The notes: generated from the letters alone by a model not told the origin. A stretch of DNA of 64,000 bases from Streptomyces tibetensis (GCF_007655005.1 NZ_SZVW01000021.1:62001-126000), one strand, 5' to 3'. Counted from the first letter of the stretch, positions 25,726 to 34,000 are shown. A program made the numbers and translations.

Positions 25726-25768
25726 GTCAACCTACGTTGACAAAGCACTCACGTCAACCGCAGTTGAC
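25726..25768. promoter_or_regulatory. Double operator GTCAAC-N4-GTTGAC
   Basis: Two perfect inverted repeats, GTCAACCTACGTTGAC (25726-25741) and GTCAACCGCAGTTGAC (25753-25768), share both arms and spacing, with centres 27 bases apart. They lie just upstream of the HTH gene's ATG (minus strand). TTGAC in each arm also resembles a -35 element, so binding would occlude the promoter. Confidence 0.8.
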
Positions 25769-25823
25769 ACACGAAAACGGCCGGCCCACCCGGGACCGAC
25801 CGTCGACGCACCGTGGAGGGAAC

Positions 25824-26789
25824 TCAGGAATTCGTGAGCACGACCTTCCCGAACTGCTCACCCGAGGCCAGCCGCTCGAAGCCCTCCCGGGCGCGGTCCA
25901 TCGGCATGACCTCGTCGATGACCGGCCGCACACCGGTGGCGGCACAGAACGACAGCAGATCCTCCAGCTCGTCCTTGGTGCCCATCGTGGATCCGACGAC
26001 CTTGAGTTCGAGGAAGAAGATCCGGGTCAGTTCGGCGTGCGAAGGCCGGTCGCCGCTGGTGGCGCCGGAGATGACCAGCGTGCCGCCGGGCTTCAGCGAC
26101 TTCACCGAATGCGACCAGGTGGCGGCACCGACGGTCTCGATGACGGCGTCCACCCGCTGCGGCAGCCGAGCCCCCGACTCCAGCGCCTCCACGGCCCCGA
26201 GCTCCACGGCCCGCTTGCGCTTGGCCTCGTCCCGGCTCGTGGCGAAGACCCGGAGCCCGGCGGCCTTGCCCAGCACGATGGCGGCCGTGGCGACACCACC
26301 ACCGGCACCCTGCACCAGCACGGAGTCGCCCGGGCGGACACCCGCGTTGGTGAACAGCATCCGATACGCGGTCAGCCACGCGGTCGGCAGACAAGCCGCC
26401 TCCGCGAAGGAGAGCTCCTTGGGCTTGGGCAGGATGTTCCAGGTCGGCACGGAGACCTGCTCGGCGAAGGTGCCCTGATAACGCTCGGTGAGGATGGAAC
26501 GGGGTTCCTTCGGGCCGACCCCGTGCCCGCTCTGTCCGATCACGGAGTGCAGGACGACCTCGTTGCCCTCCTCGTCGACACCGGCGGCGTCACAGCCGAG
26601 GATCATCGGCAGCTTGTCCTCTGCGAGGCCCACGCCCCGCAGGGACCACAGGTCGTGGTGATTGAGGGAGGCGGCCTTGACCGTGACGGTGCTCCAGCCG
26701 GGACGAGCCTCGGGAGCCGGACGCTCCCCCAACTCCAGGCCGGACAGCGGCTGGTCGCGGTCGATTCGGGCGGCGTAGACAGCGAACAT
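25824..26789 (-). CDS. Zinc-type alcohol dehydrogenase/quinone oxidoreductase-like protein
   Basis: A 321-residue MDR-superfamily oxidoreductase. The GroES-like N-terminal half includes VKAASLNHHDLWSLRGVG and GCDAAGVDEEGNEVV. The Rossmann half has the NADP loop VLVQGAGGGVATAAIVLGKA and, later, GGTLVISGATSGD. The structural zinc cysteines are absent and the catalytic zinc ligands are not evident, so it is more like a quinone oxidoreductase or enoyl reductase. It carries ATG 26789, and AAGG precedes the start closely. It is a single transcription unit on the minus strand downstream of the malic enzyme terminator. The substrate is unknown. Confidence 0.87.
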   Translation of the reverse strand: MFAVYAARIDRDQPLSGLELGERPAPEARPGWSTVTVKAASLNHHDLWSLRGVGLAEDKLPMILGCDAAGVDEEGNEVVLHSVIGQSGHGVGPKEPRSILTERYQGTFAEQVSVPTWNILPKPKELSFAEAACLPTAWLTAYRMLFTNAGVRPGDSVLVQGAGGGVATAAIVLGKAAGLRVFATSRDEAKRKRAVELGAVEALESGARLPQRVDAVIETVGAATWSHSVKSLKPGGTLVISGATSGDRPSHAELTRIFFLELKVVGSTMGTKDELEDLLSFCAATGVRPVIDEVMPMDRAREGFERLASGEQFGKVVLTNS

Positions 26790-26947
26790 GACCTTGACGA
26801 TAGGTTCCGCGAGGGACCGAAGGAACCACCCACCCCTGTGAGACACGCCCTCTTGCCAGGCAGGCGACGGTGCTGTGCGCCTACGGCACAGGCCACGCCG
26901 CTCCCGACCGGCACCCCCCGAACAGCCCCACCCCAACGCAAAGAAAT

Positions 26948-26974
26948 GGCCCCGCCCGATCCCCGGGCGGGGCC
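26948..26974 (-). terminator. Terminator downstream of malic enzyme gene
   Basis: Perfect ten-base stem GGCCCCGCCC / GGGCGGGGCC (26948-26957 with 26965-26974) with a seven-base loop, 21 bases beyond the malic enzyme stop on the minus strand. Confidence 0.88.
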
Positions 26975-26994
26975 ACATCACACCGGCGTCGGCG

Positions 26995-28227
26995 TCAGCG
27001 CCGGGCCACGCCCTCGGCCCGGGCAGCCGCCGCCACCGCGGCCGTGACCGCCGGAGCGACCCGCTCGTCGAACGGCGACGGGATGACGTAGTCGGCGGCG
27101 AGATCGTCCCCGACCACGGCCGCCAGCGCCTCGGCGGCGGCCAACTTCATCCCCTCGGTGATCCGGGAGGCCCGCACCTGCAGCGCGCCCGCGAAGATCC
27201 CGGGGAACGCCAGCACGTTGTTGATCTGGTTCGGGAAGTCCGACCGCCCGGTCGCGACGACCGCCGCGTACTTGTGCGCGACCTCGGGGTGCACCTCGGG
27301 GTTCGGGTTCGCCATGGCGAAAACGAACGCGCCCTTGGCCATCGTCGCCACCGCGGACTCCGGAACCGTCCCACCGGACACGCCGATGAACACATCGGCG
27401 CCGTCCAGCGCCGCCTCCAGCGATCCGGTGATCCCGGCCTTGTTCGTGAACCCGGCCAGCTCCCGCTTCACCGGCGTGAGGTCGTCCCGGTCCGCCGACA
27501 CGACACCCTTGCGGTCGGCCACCGCGACATCGCCGATCCCGGCTTCCACCAGCATCTTCGCGATGGCGACACCGGCCGCGCCGGCGCCCGAGATGACGGC
27601 CCGCAGCTCCCCGAGGGCCCGCCCGCTCAGCCGCGCGGCGTTCCGCAGGGCGGCCAGCGTCACCACGGCCGTACCGTGCTGGTCGTCGTGGAAGACCGGG
27701 ATGTCCAGCCGCTCCTGCAGCTTCCGCTCGACCTCGAAGCACCGGGGTGCCGAGATGTCCTCCAGGTTGACCCCGCCGAACGACGGCGCGAGCCTCACCA
27801 CGGTCTCGACGATCTCGTCGACGTCCGTGCAGGCCAGGGCGATCGGAACCGCGTCCACGCCACCGAACTGCTTGAACAGAATCGCCTTGCCCTCCATGAC
27901 CGGGAGGGAGGCCTCGGGCCCGATGTCACCGAGCCCCAGCACGGCCGTACCGTCCGTCACGACGGCCACGACCGACGACTTCCACGTGTAGTCGTGCACG
28001 AGCTCCGGCTGCTCCGCGATCGCGCTGCACACCTTCGCGACGCCGGGCGTGTACGCCAGGGACAGGTCGTCCTTGTCGCGGACGGGCACGGTGGCCTGCA
28101 CGGCCATCTTGCCGCCGCGGTGCAGGGCGAACGCCGGGTCGAAGGAGTCGAGGGGCTCCGCACTGCCCTCGTGATCCGTATCGCCGGTCTTGCTCTCGCT
28201 GCGAGGATTGACGATCTCCGCTGCCAC
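26995..28227 (-). CDS. Malic enzyme (malate oxidoreductase, decarboxylating)
   Basis: A 410-residue enzyme converting malate to pyruvate and CO2 with NAD(P)+. Motifs include the N-terminal YTPGVAKVC, the metal/substrate loop EGKAILFKQFGGVDAVPI, VFHDDQHGTAVVTLAALRNA (metal-binding Asp pair) and the Rossmann loop ISGAGAAGVAIAKMLVEAG. The length matches the short bacterial malic enzymes. It links the TCA cycle to pyruvate and can supply NADPH, for example for lipid and antibiotic precursors in Streptomyces. The ATG at 28227 is chosen as the first in-frame start; the ribosome site is poor. It is followed by a strong terminator and preceded by a long A+T-richer promoter region. Confidence 0.94.
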   Translation of the reverse strand: MAAEIVNPRSESKTGDTDHEGSAEPLDSFDPAFALHRGGKMAVQATVPVRDKDDLSLAYTPGVAKVCSAIAEQPELVHDYTWKSSVVAVVTDGTAVLGLGDIGPEASLPVMEGKAILFKQFGGVDAVPIALACTDVDEIVETVVRLAPSFGGVNLEDISAPRCFEVERKLQERLDIPVFHDDQHGTAVVTLAALRNAARLSGRALGELRAVISGAGAAGVAIAKMLVEAGIGDVAVADRKGVVSADRDDLTPVKRELAGFTNKAGITGSLEAALDGADVFIGVSGGTVPESAVATMAKGAFVFAMANPNPEVHPEVAHKYAAVVATGRSDFPNQINNVLAFPGIFAGALQVRASRITEGMKLAAAEALAAVVGDDLAADYVIPSPFDERVAPAVTAAVAAAARAEGVARR

Positions 28228-28852
28228 TTCGTTTTACCCCTTAAATCTTCATTGTTTTGAGGGTGGCCACTCCTGGTGAGGGGTGGGCGGGCACCGCGTA
28301 GACCCATGTCGTGCTTGTACGTGTATACGTACGGGCGCGTACGCGACGGGCGCGCCGCACACGCGCCCTGAGCCCCGGATGAGGGGTGTAAAGACCCTTC
28401 TTACCGGACGAACGGCGTCGACGACGAGTCCATAACGCGAAGGTCACATGACGGGGCCCCGACTCTTCGTCCAAAATAGGGACAAGACCTGGACAAACCA
28501 GCTACACCCACTCAACCATCAGTGAAGTTCGCAGTCCCCGTATCGAAATCTCGGGATTTACCGAAGATCTTCCGGCCGGAACGGGCGATTCCTGCAGAAG
28601 GTCCGGCCGTGATGTACCGGAGTGGTGCGATTCGGGGGTCGCCCGTTATCCGATTTTGACATGGCTGGCCCCCAGAATCGCGCAGTCCGAATGGCAAGAT
28701 GCCGTAATCACACGAGGTCGCGACACTCGAAGAGGTGTGCTCTCGTCGACCCACGGCACTGCCGAAACCTTCGGCGTGCCACGGCCGTGCCGAACCCATC
28801 GGCGGCGGCCCGCCCCATCGGCAACTCCACCCATCCGCCGGAGGAACCCACC
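28228..28852. other. Divergent intergenic region, malic enzyme / amino-acid ABC operon
   Basis: A 625-base region without a convincing gene. It is markedly less G+C-rich than its surroundings near 28240-28260 and 28470-28560. It contains the alternating palindromic stretch GTACGTGTATACGTAC (28317-28332). It should carry promoters and operators for both flanking operons. I cannot assign a specific regulator to the GTATAC-centred palindrome. Confidence 0.5.
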
Positions 28853-29803
28853 ATGACCGCAAGCTCCACCCGTCGTACGACCGCCGCGCACTCCCGGCTA
28901 GCAGCGGTCGGTGCGATCGCGGTCGCAGGCGCGCTGATGCTCACCGGATGCGGTGACCAGACCAAGGACACCGGCTCCAGCGACACCGCGGCCTCCGCCC
29001 CGCTCGCGGACAAGCTGCCGCAGGCCATCCGTGACAAGGGCGTCATCAAGGTCGGTTCCGACATCGCCTACGCCCCGGTCGAGTTCAAGGACAACTCGGG
29101 GAAGGTCGTCGGCATCGACCCGGACCTCGCCGCTGCCATGGGCAAGCAGCTCGGGGTCGACTTCCAGTTCGAGAACGGCACCTTCGACACGCTGATCACG
29201 GGTCTGCGCTCCAAGCGGTACGACATCGCCATGTCCGCGATGACCGACACCAAGGACCGCCAGGAGGGCATCGACTCCGACACCGGCAAGAAGGTCGGCG
29301 AGGGCGTCGACTTCGTCGACTACTTCACCGCCGGTGTCTCGATCTACACCAAGAAGGGTGACGACCAGGGCATCAAGACCTGGTCCGACCTGTGCGGAAA
29401 GAAGATCGTGCTGCAGCGCGGCACGGTCTCCGAGGACCTCGCCAAGGCGGAGTCGAAGAAGTGCCCGGCCGGCAAGAAGATCGCCATCGAGCCCTTCGAC
29501 AACGACCAGCAGGCCCAGACCCGGCTGCGCGCGGGCGGCGCCGACGCCGGCTCGTCCGACTTCCCGGTCGCCGCGTACGCGGTGAAGACCTCCGGTGGCG
29601 GCAAGGACTTCCAGATCGTCGGCGAGCAGGTCGAGGCCGCCCCGTACGGCATCGCGGTCGCCAAGAACCAGACGCAGCTGCGTGACGCCCTCAAGGCCGC
29701 GCTGGACGCCGTCGTCAAGAGCGGCGAGTACGAGAAGATCATGAAGAAGTGGGGCGTCACGGACGGCTCCGTGCAGGAAGCCACCATCAACGGCGGCAAG
29801 TGA
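28853..29803 (+). CDS. Polar amino-acid ABC transporter, substrate-binding lipoprotein
   Basis: A 316-residue periplasmic-binding-protein family 3 lipoprotein. The signal peptide ends in a lipobox LMLTGC with the lipidated Cys33. The mature part opens with the family pattern DKGVIKVGSDIAYAPVEFKD and has GIDPDLAAAMGKQLGVDFQF, then the second-lobe motif GKKIVLQRGTVSEDL. Conserved Arg/Asp residues in the binding cleft suggest a glutamate-, glutamine- or general polar-amino-acid substrate. A GGAGGAAC ribosome site precedes the ATG. It heads a three-gene operon with permease and ATPase. The long upstream region suggests regulated expression. Confidence 0.93.
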   Translation: MTASSTRRTTAAHSRLAAVGAIAVAGALMLTGCGDQTKDTGSSDTAASAPLADKLPQAIRDKGVIKVGSDIAYAPVEFKDNSGKVVGIDPDLAAAMGKQLGVDFQFENGTFDTLITGLRSKRYDIAMSAMTDTKDRQEGIDSDTGKKVGEGVDFVDYFTAGVSIYTKKGDDQGIKTWSDLCGKKIVLQRGTVSEDLAKAESKKCPAGKKIAIEPFDNDQQAQTRLRAGGADAGSSDFPVAAYAVKTSGGGKDFQIVGEQVEAAPYGIAVAKNQTQLRDALKAALDAVVKSGEYEKIMKKWGVTDGSVQEATINGGK

Positions 29804-29835
29804 CCGCGCCCTAGCGGCACTGAAAGGCAACACCC

Positions 29836-30777
29836 GTGACTGTTGACATCGACAAGACGCCGGCCGACACGCCCCCGGCCGGACCGGAGGCCATCAAGGC
29901 CATCCCGGTCCGGCACTACGGGCGGTACGTCTCCGCCGTCGTCGCCATCGCCCTGCTGGTCGGGGTCGTCTACGCGTTCTCCCAGGGCAAGATCAACTGG
30001 GGCGCGATCCCGGACTACTTCTTCGACGACCGCATCCTGGACGGCGTCGGCAAGACGCTCCTGCTGACCGTGCTGTCCATGGTGATCGGCATCGTCGGCG
30101 GCGTCATGCTCGCCGTGATGCGCCTGTCGAAGAACCCGGTGACCTCGTCGATCGCGTGGTTCTACATCTGGTTCTTCCGCGGCACCCCGGTCCTGGTCCA
30201 GCTGATCGTCTGGTTCAACCTGGGACTGGTCTTCGAGTACATCAATCTCGGGCCGTTCTACAAGGACGAGTGGTCGGACTTCATGACCCCGTTCCTGACC
30301 GCGCTGCTGGGCCTCGGCCTGAACGAGGCCGCGTACATGGCGGAGATCTGCCGCGCCGGTCTGCTCTCGGTCGACGAGGGCCAGACCGAGGCGTCGCACG
30401 CCCTGGGCATGAGCCACTCCAAGACGCTGCGCCGGATCGTCATCCCGCAGGCGATGCGCGTGATCGTGCCGCCGACGGGCAACGAGGTCATCAACATGCT
30501 GAAGACGACCTCGCTGGTCTCGGTCGTCCAGTATCCGGAGCTGCTGCGCGCCGCTCAGGACATCGGCCAGACCTCCGGCGCCCCCGCCGAGATGCTGTTC
30601 CTGGCGGCGGCCTGGTACCTGCTGATGACGTCGGTCTTCAGCATCGGCCAGTACTACCTGGAGCGGTACTACGCGCGTGGTTCGAGCCGGTCGCTGCCGG
30701 ACACCCCGTTCCAGAAGATCAAGGCGAACGTGCTGTCCCTGTCCAACCGCTCGGCGTCGACGGGAGACACCGCATGA
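29836..30777 (+). CDS. Polar amino-acid ABC transporter, permease
   Basis: A 313-residue inner-membrane permease of the HisM/GlnP type from GTG 29836. A soluble leader of about 35 residues precedes the first helix (YVSAVVAIALLVGVVYAFSQ). The permease core starts DGVGKTLLLTVLSMVIGIVG. The coupling-helix (EAA) motif is EASHALGMSHSKTLRRIVIP, followed by QAMRVIVPPTGNEVINMLK. There is only one permease gene, so it presumably acts as a homodimer with the ATPase. It lies 32 bases after the binding protein and overlaps the ATPase gene by ATGA. Confidence 0.94.
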   Translation: MTVDIDKTPADTPPAGPEAIKAIPVRHYGRYVSAVVAIALLVGVVYAFSQGKINWGAIPDYFFDDRILDGVGKTLLLTVLSMVIGIVGGVMLAVMRLSKNPVTSSIAWFYIWFFRGTPVLVQLIVWFNLGLVFEYINLGPFYKDEWSDFMTPFLTALLGLGLNEAAYMAEICRAGLLSVDEGQTEASHALGMSHSKTLRRIVIPQAMRVIVPPTGNEVINMLKTTSLVSVVQYPELLRAAQDIGQTSGAPAEMLFLAAAWYLLMTSVFSIGQYYLERYYARGSSRSLPDTPFQKIKANVLSLSNRSASTGDTA

Positions 30778-31535
30778 CCGCCATGGTCAAGGCCGAGGGC
30801 GTCCACAAGTCCTTCGGCCCCGTAGAAGTCCTCAAGGGCATCGACCTGGAGGTGAAGTCCGGCGAGGTGTTCTGCCTCATCGGCCCCTCCGGCTCCGGCA
30901 AGTCGACCTTCCTGAGGTGCATCAACCACCTGGAGAAGATCAACGCCGGCCGCCTGTACGTCGACGGCGATCTGGTCGGCTACCGGCAGAAGGGCGACAA
31001 GCTCTACGAGCTGAAGGACAGCGAGGTCGCGGTCAAGCGCCGGGACATCGGCATGGTCTTCCAGCGCTTCAACCTGTTCCCGCACATGACGTCCGTGGAG
31101 AACGTCATGGAGGCGCCGGTCCAGGTCAAGGGCGTGAGCAGGGGCAAGGCCCGCGAGCGCGCCCTGGAGCTGCTGGACCGGGTGGGCCTGGCCGACAAGG
31201 CGGGCAGCTACCCCTCCCAGCTCTCCGGCGGTCAGCAGCAGCGCGTCGCCATCGCCCGGGCCCTCGCCATGGACCCGAAGCTGATGCTGTTCGACGAGCC
31301 GACCTCGGCGCTCGACCCGGAGCTGGTCGGTGACGTCCTGGACGTCATGCGCGACCTGGCCGAGTCCGGCATGACGATGATCGTCGTCACCCACGAGATG
31401 GGCTTCGCCCGCGAGGTGGGCGACAGCCTGGTCTTCCTGGACGGCGGTGTGGTGGTCGAATCCGGTCACCCGCGCGAGGTGCTGACCAACCCGCAGCACG
31501 AGCGGACGAAGTCGTTCCTGTCCAAGGTGCTCTGA
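30774..31535 (+). CDS. Polar amino-acid ABC transporter, ATPase
   Basis: A 253-residue ATPase subunit. Walker A IGPSGSGKSTFLRCIN, Q-loop MVFQRFNLFPHMT, signature QLSGGQQQRVAIARALA, Walker B LMLFDEPTSALDPE and the switch His in VVTHEMGFA are all intact. It powers import by the preceding permease and lipoprotein. It overlaps the permease stop by ATGA and is followed by a perfect 13-base-pair terminator hairpin, closing the operon. Confidence 0.96.
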   Translation: MTAMVKAEGVHKSFGPVEVLKGIDLEVKSGEVFCLIGPSGSGKSTFLRCINHLEKINAGRLYVDGDLVGYRQKGDKLYELKDSEVAVKRRDIGMVFQRFNLFPHMTSVENVMEAPVQVKGVSRGKARERALELLDRVGLADKAGSYPSQLSGGQQQRVAIARALAMDPKLMLFDEPTSALDPELVGDVLDVMRDLAESGMTMIVVTHEMGFAREVGDSLVFLDGGVVVESGHPREVLTNPQHERTKSFLSKVL

Positions 31536-31550
31536 CGGCACGCACGGCGA

Positions 31551-31581
31551 GGGGGCGGTACGGGGTTTCCGTACCGCCCCC
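31551..31581 (+). terminator. Terminator of the amino-acid ABC operon
   Basis: Perfect 13-base stem GGGGGCGGTACGG / CCGTACCGCCCCC with a five-base loop GGTTT, 15 bases after the ATPase stop. It is also positioned to stop transcription of the convergent methyltransferase relic. Confidence 0.95.
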
Positions 31582-31591
31582 TTCGTCTGCG

Positions 31592-32393
31592 TTACTTGAC
31601 GGCCAAAAGCAGGGTGTCCGAGGGCGAGCACCACACGGGCCTGGCCTCGCCGAATCCCCTCTCGCGCAGCACGCGCGCGTGCCACCGGGCAGAGGGCATG
31701 TCGCCGTCCGCGTGCTCGCAGTAGATCTCCTAGCGCCGGGCGGTGGGCTCCGCGAGGACCGGGTCCTCGGCCGCGAGCTGCCACCACTCGGCCCAGTCGA
31801 GGACGCCCTCCCGCTTGGCCTGATCCATGCGGGCGTGCCGCTGCGCCCGCTCCGCCGCGTTGATCCGGGGCGTCGTCTCGTCGATCATGTGGTCCGCGTT
31901 CATGAAGACACCGCCGGCGCGGACGAGTCCCGCGACCTGGCCGTAGAGGTCCGCGAGGGGTTCCCGGTGCAGCCAGTGCAGGGCCGTCGCGGTCAGGACG
32001 GCGTCGTACGCGTCGTACGGCAGCTTCGACGGCCAGTGGGGGTCCTTGGGGTCGGCGGTGACCAGGCCGACCCGCTCGTCACCGGCGAAGGTGCCCTCGG
32101 CGATGGCGAGGAGCGCCGGGTCGAGGGCGACGCAGGTGCTGGTGGCGTCCGGGAAGCGGGCGAGCAGCCGGGCGGTGATGCTGCCGGTGCCGCAGGCGAG
32201 GTCGAGGATGCGCGGGGCGCTGCCCACGAGGGCCTCGACCTCCCCCATAGCCCGAAAGGCATGGGGGGACCCCCACCGAGCGTGATCCGCAACCGCTCCT
32301 CGCGGTCGGGCAGGTACCACTCCTGCTGCCGGTCCCAGCTCTCCTGCCGGCCTGCCAGTCGGCGGTGGCCGTGGGGGTGTCGGCGTCCGTCAT
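31592..32393 (-). pseudogene. Class I SAM methyltransferase, multiply disrupted
   Basis: A SAM-dependent methyltransferase gene broken at three places. From ATG 32393 (MTDADTPTATADWQ) the frame is lost by one base at about 32345, after which ESWDRQQEWYLPDREERLRI reads in another frame. Around 32240-32277 a palindromic repeat interrupts the gene and shifts frame again. The main catalytic part then reads VEALVGSAPRILDLACGTGS (SAM motif I) through HWLHREPLADLYGQ to TARR, where an in-frame TAG (31730-31732) stops it. The same frame continues for 45 codons (EIYCEHADGDMPSARWHARV) to TAA at 31592. The intact fragment 31730-32320 might still be translated but would lack both ends. Confidence 0.85.
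32239..32277. repeat. Short palindromic repeat inserted in the methyltransferase gene
   Basis: About 38 bases with two overlapping inverted repeats: CCCCCATAGCC / GGCATGGGGG around a CGAAA loop, and GGGGGGACCCCC. The form resembles the small palindromic repeats scattered through Streptomyces genomes (from memory). Removing it would nearly restore continuity between LRITL and VEALVG of the methyltransferase, so it looks like an insertion. Confidence 0.65.
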
Positions 32394-32482
32394 CGAGCCC
32401 CTCCCTCGTAATACCCTGGAGGCACCATCAGCTCTTACAAGTGCACGCTGTCGACCTTAAAGCCCCTTCGTAAGGACTAAAA

Positions 32483-33142
32483 GTGGAACTGGCCTATTAC
32501 TCGGACTACGCCGTGCGCCTCGTCAACACCGAGGAACCGGCCCGGGGCAAGGACGCCCTGACGTCGGTGGAGGCCGTCCGCGATCTGTTCGGGCCCAGCC
32601 AGTCGGCCGCCCGCCGTGCCACCGACGCGGACGTGACCCGCTTCCGCTCGGTCCGGGCCCGGCTGCGCGCGGTCTTCGAGGCGGCCGACTCGGGCGACGA
32701 AAGGCTCGCCGTCGACCTGCTGAACTCGCTGCTGCTGGAGTTCCCGGTGAGCCCGCAGATCTCCGGGCACGACTTCCGCGACGACGACGGCCGGCCCCTG
32801 TGGCACATGCACCTGGCGGACCATCCGTCGAACGCGACGGCGGGCTACGCGGCGATCGCGGCGATGGGCCTGGCGTTCCACCTGACCGAGCACGGCGCGG
32901 ACCGCCTCGGCCTGTGCGAGGCCGCGCCCTGCCGCAACGCCTACCTCGACACCTCCACCAACCGCTCCCGCCGCTACTGCTCCGACCGCTGCGCGACCCG
33001 CGCCAACGTGGCCGCCTACCGTGCCCGCAAACGCCTGGAGGCCACCCGGCCCGGCCTGCCCGAGAGCACGGGCCTGGCCGCCGACAGCGCCCAGCCCAGC
33101 GTCGCCCAGGGCGACCGCCGGCCGGACCTGCGCGGCCGGTAG
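32483..33142 (+). CDS. CGNR zinc-finger (ABATE-domain) transcriptional regulator
   Basis: A 219-residue protein from GTG 32483. The N-terminal ABATE domain begins YYSDYAVRLVNTEEPARGKD. The C-terminal CGNR-type zinc finger is CEAAPCRNAYLDTSTNRSRR followed by YCSDRCATRANVAAYRARKR; the four cysteines bind zinc, and the basic tail contacts DNA. The last 30 residues are Pro/Ser-rich. Its 3' end overlaps the convergent sodX gene by 127 bases, unusually long. The upstream region contains CTTACAAG and CGTAAGG elements that could be an operator. The ligand is unknown. Confidence 0.88.
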   Translation: MELAYYSDYAVRLVNTEEPARGKDALTSVEAVRDLFGPSQSAARRATDADVTRFRSVRARLRAVFEAADSGDERLAVDLLNSLLLEFPVSPQISGHDFRDDDGRPLWHMHLADHPSNATAGYAAIAAMGLAFHLTEHGADRLGLCEAAPCRNAYLDTSTNRSRRYCSDRCATRANVAAYRARKRLEATRPGLPESTGLAADSAQPSVAQGDRRPDLRGR

Positions 33143-33459
33143 CGGAACCGGACCCGCCCCAGCACCAGGTCGTCGGGCACGACGCCGTAGTCGGTGCTGT
33201 CGCCGCCGGCGTAGGCGTTGTCCCCGAGCACCCACCAGCCGCTGTCACGGCGCTGTGCGACCCGCTTGACGACCAGCAGGTCCTGCTGGAAGGGGTGCCG
33301 CAGCACGACGACGTCCCCTGGCCTGACCCGGGCCCCGTAGTGCACCAGGAGCCGGTCACCGTGGTACAGCGTGGGCACCATGGAGGGCCCGGTGACCTCG
33401 GCCACACCGAAGGGCGGGGCCGGCCTCCCCCGCTCGGACTCCTGCGACAGCTCCGGCAT
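33016..33459 (-). CDS. sodX: SodX, signal-peptidase-like maturase of nickel SOD
   Basis: A 147-residue S26-type peptidase. The catalytic Ser is in VTGPSMVPTLYHGDRLLV and the catalytic Lys in LLVVKRVAQRRDSG, followed by WWVLGDNAYAGGDSTDYG. No strong membrane anchor is seen, as expected for the cytoplasmic-type enzyme that removes the SodN pro-peptide and exposes His1 for nickel binding. ATG 33459 lies behind GGGGAGGTG. It is divergent from sodN across 145 bases, the usual arrangement. The 3' end is antisense to the CGNR regulator tail for 127 bases. Confidence 0.9.
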   Translation of the reverse strand: MPELSQESERGRPAPPFGVAEVTGPSMVPTLYHGDRLLVHYGARVRPGDVVVLRHPFQQDLLVVKRVAQRRDSGWWVLGDNAYAGGDSTDYGVVPDDLVLGRVRFRYRPRRSGRRSPWATLGWALSAARPVLSGRPGRVASRRLRAR

Positions 33460-33604
33460 CACCCGGCACCTCCCCGGTTCTTGCTCCACCAGTCTCAGTC
33501 TCACCCCGGACTTTTGTCCTAAGCCCATGGGGGCACCCGCGAAAAGCCGTCCCTCACGGAGTAATGTCCCCTGTGAGAAGACGATCACGAGGAAGGAATG
33601 CTCC

Positions 33605-34000
33605 ATGCTTTCCCGCCTGTTTGCCCCCAAGGTCAAGGTCAGTGCCCACTGCGACCTTCCCTGCGGTGTGTACGACCCCGCCCAGGCCCGCATCGAGGCG
33701 GAGTCGGTGAAGGCCGTGCAGGAGAAGATGGCCGCCAACGACGACCCGCACTTCCAGGCGCGCGCCACCGTCATCAAGGAGCAGCGCGCCGAGCTCGCGA
33801 AGCACCACGTCTCGGTGCTCTGGAGCGACTACTTCAAGCCCCCGCACTTCGAGAAGTACCCGGAGCTGCACCAGCTGGTCAACGACACCCTGAAGGCCCT
33901 CTCGGCCGCCAAGGGCTCGACCGACCCGGCCACCGGCCAGAAGGCGCTGGACTACATCGCCCAGATCGACAAGATCTTCTGGGAGACCAAGAAGGCTTGA
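33605..34000 (+). CDS. sodN: Nickel superoxide dismutase precursor
   Basis: A 131-residue precursor. A 14-residue leader (MLSRLFAPKVKVSA) is cleaved before the nickel hook HCDLPCGVYDPAQ, giving the N-terminal His1, Cys2 and Cys6 that coordinate Ni. The rest is the four-helix bundle (SVKAVQEKMAANDDPHFQAR, SVLWSDYFKPPHFEKYPEL) of the hexameric cytoplasmic enzyme that dismutates superoxide. The length equals the family norm. AGGAAGGA precedes the ATG. In S. coelicolor sodN mRNA is destabilised by an sRNA from the sodF 3' UTR under nickel limitation; the 5' region here could be an equivalent target. A terminator follows. Confidence 0.98.
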   Translation: MLSRLFAPKVKVSAHCDLPCGVYDPAQARIEAESVKAVQEKMAANDDPHFQARATVIKEQRAELAKHHVSVLWSDYFKPPHFEKYPELHQLVNDTLKALSAAKGSTDPATGQKALDYIAQIDKIFWETKKA

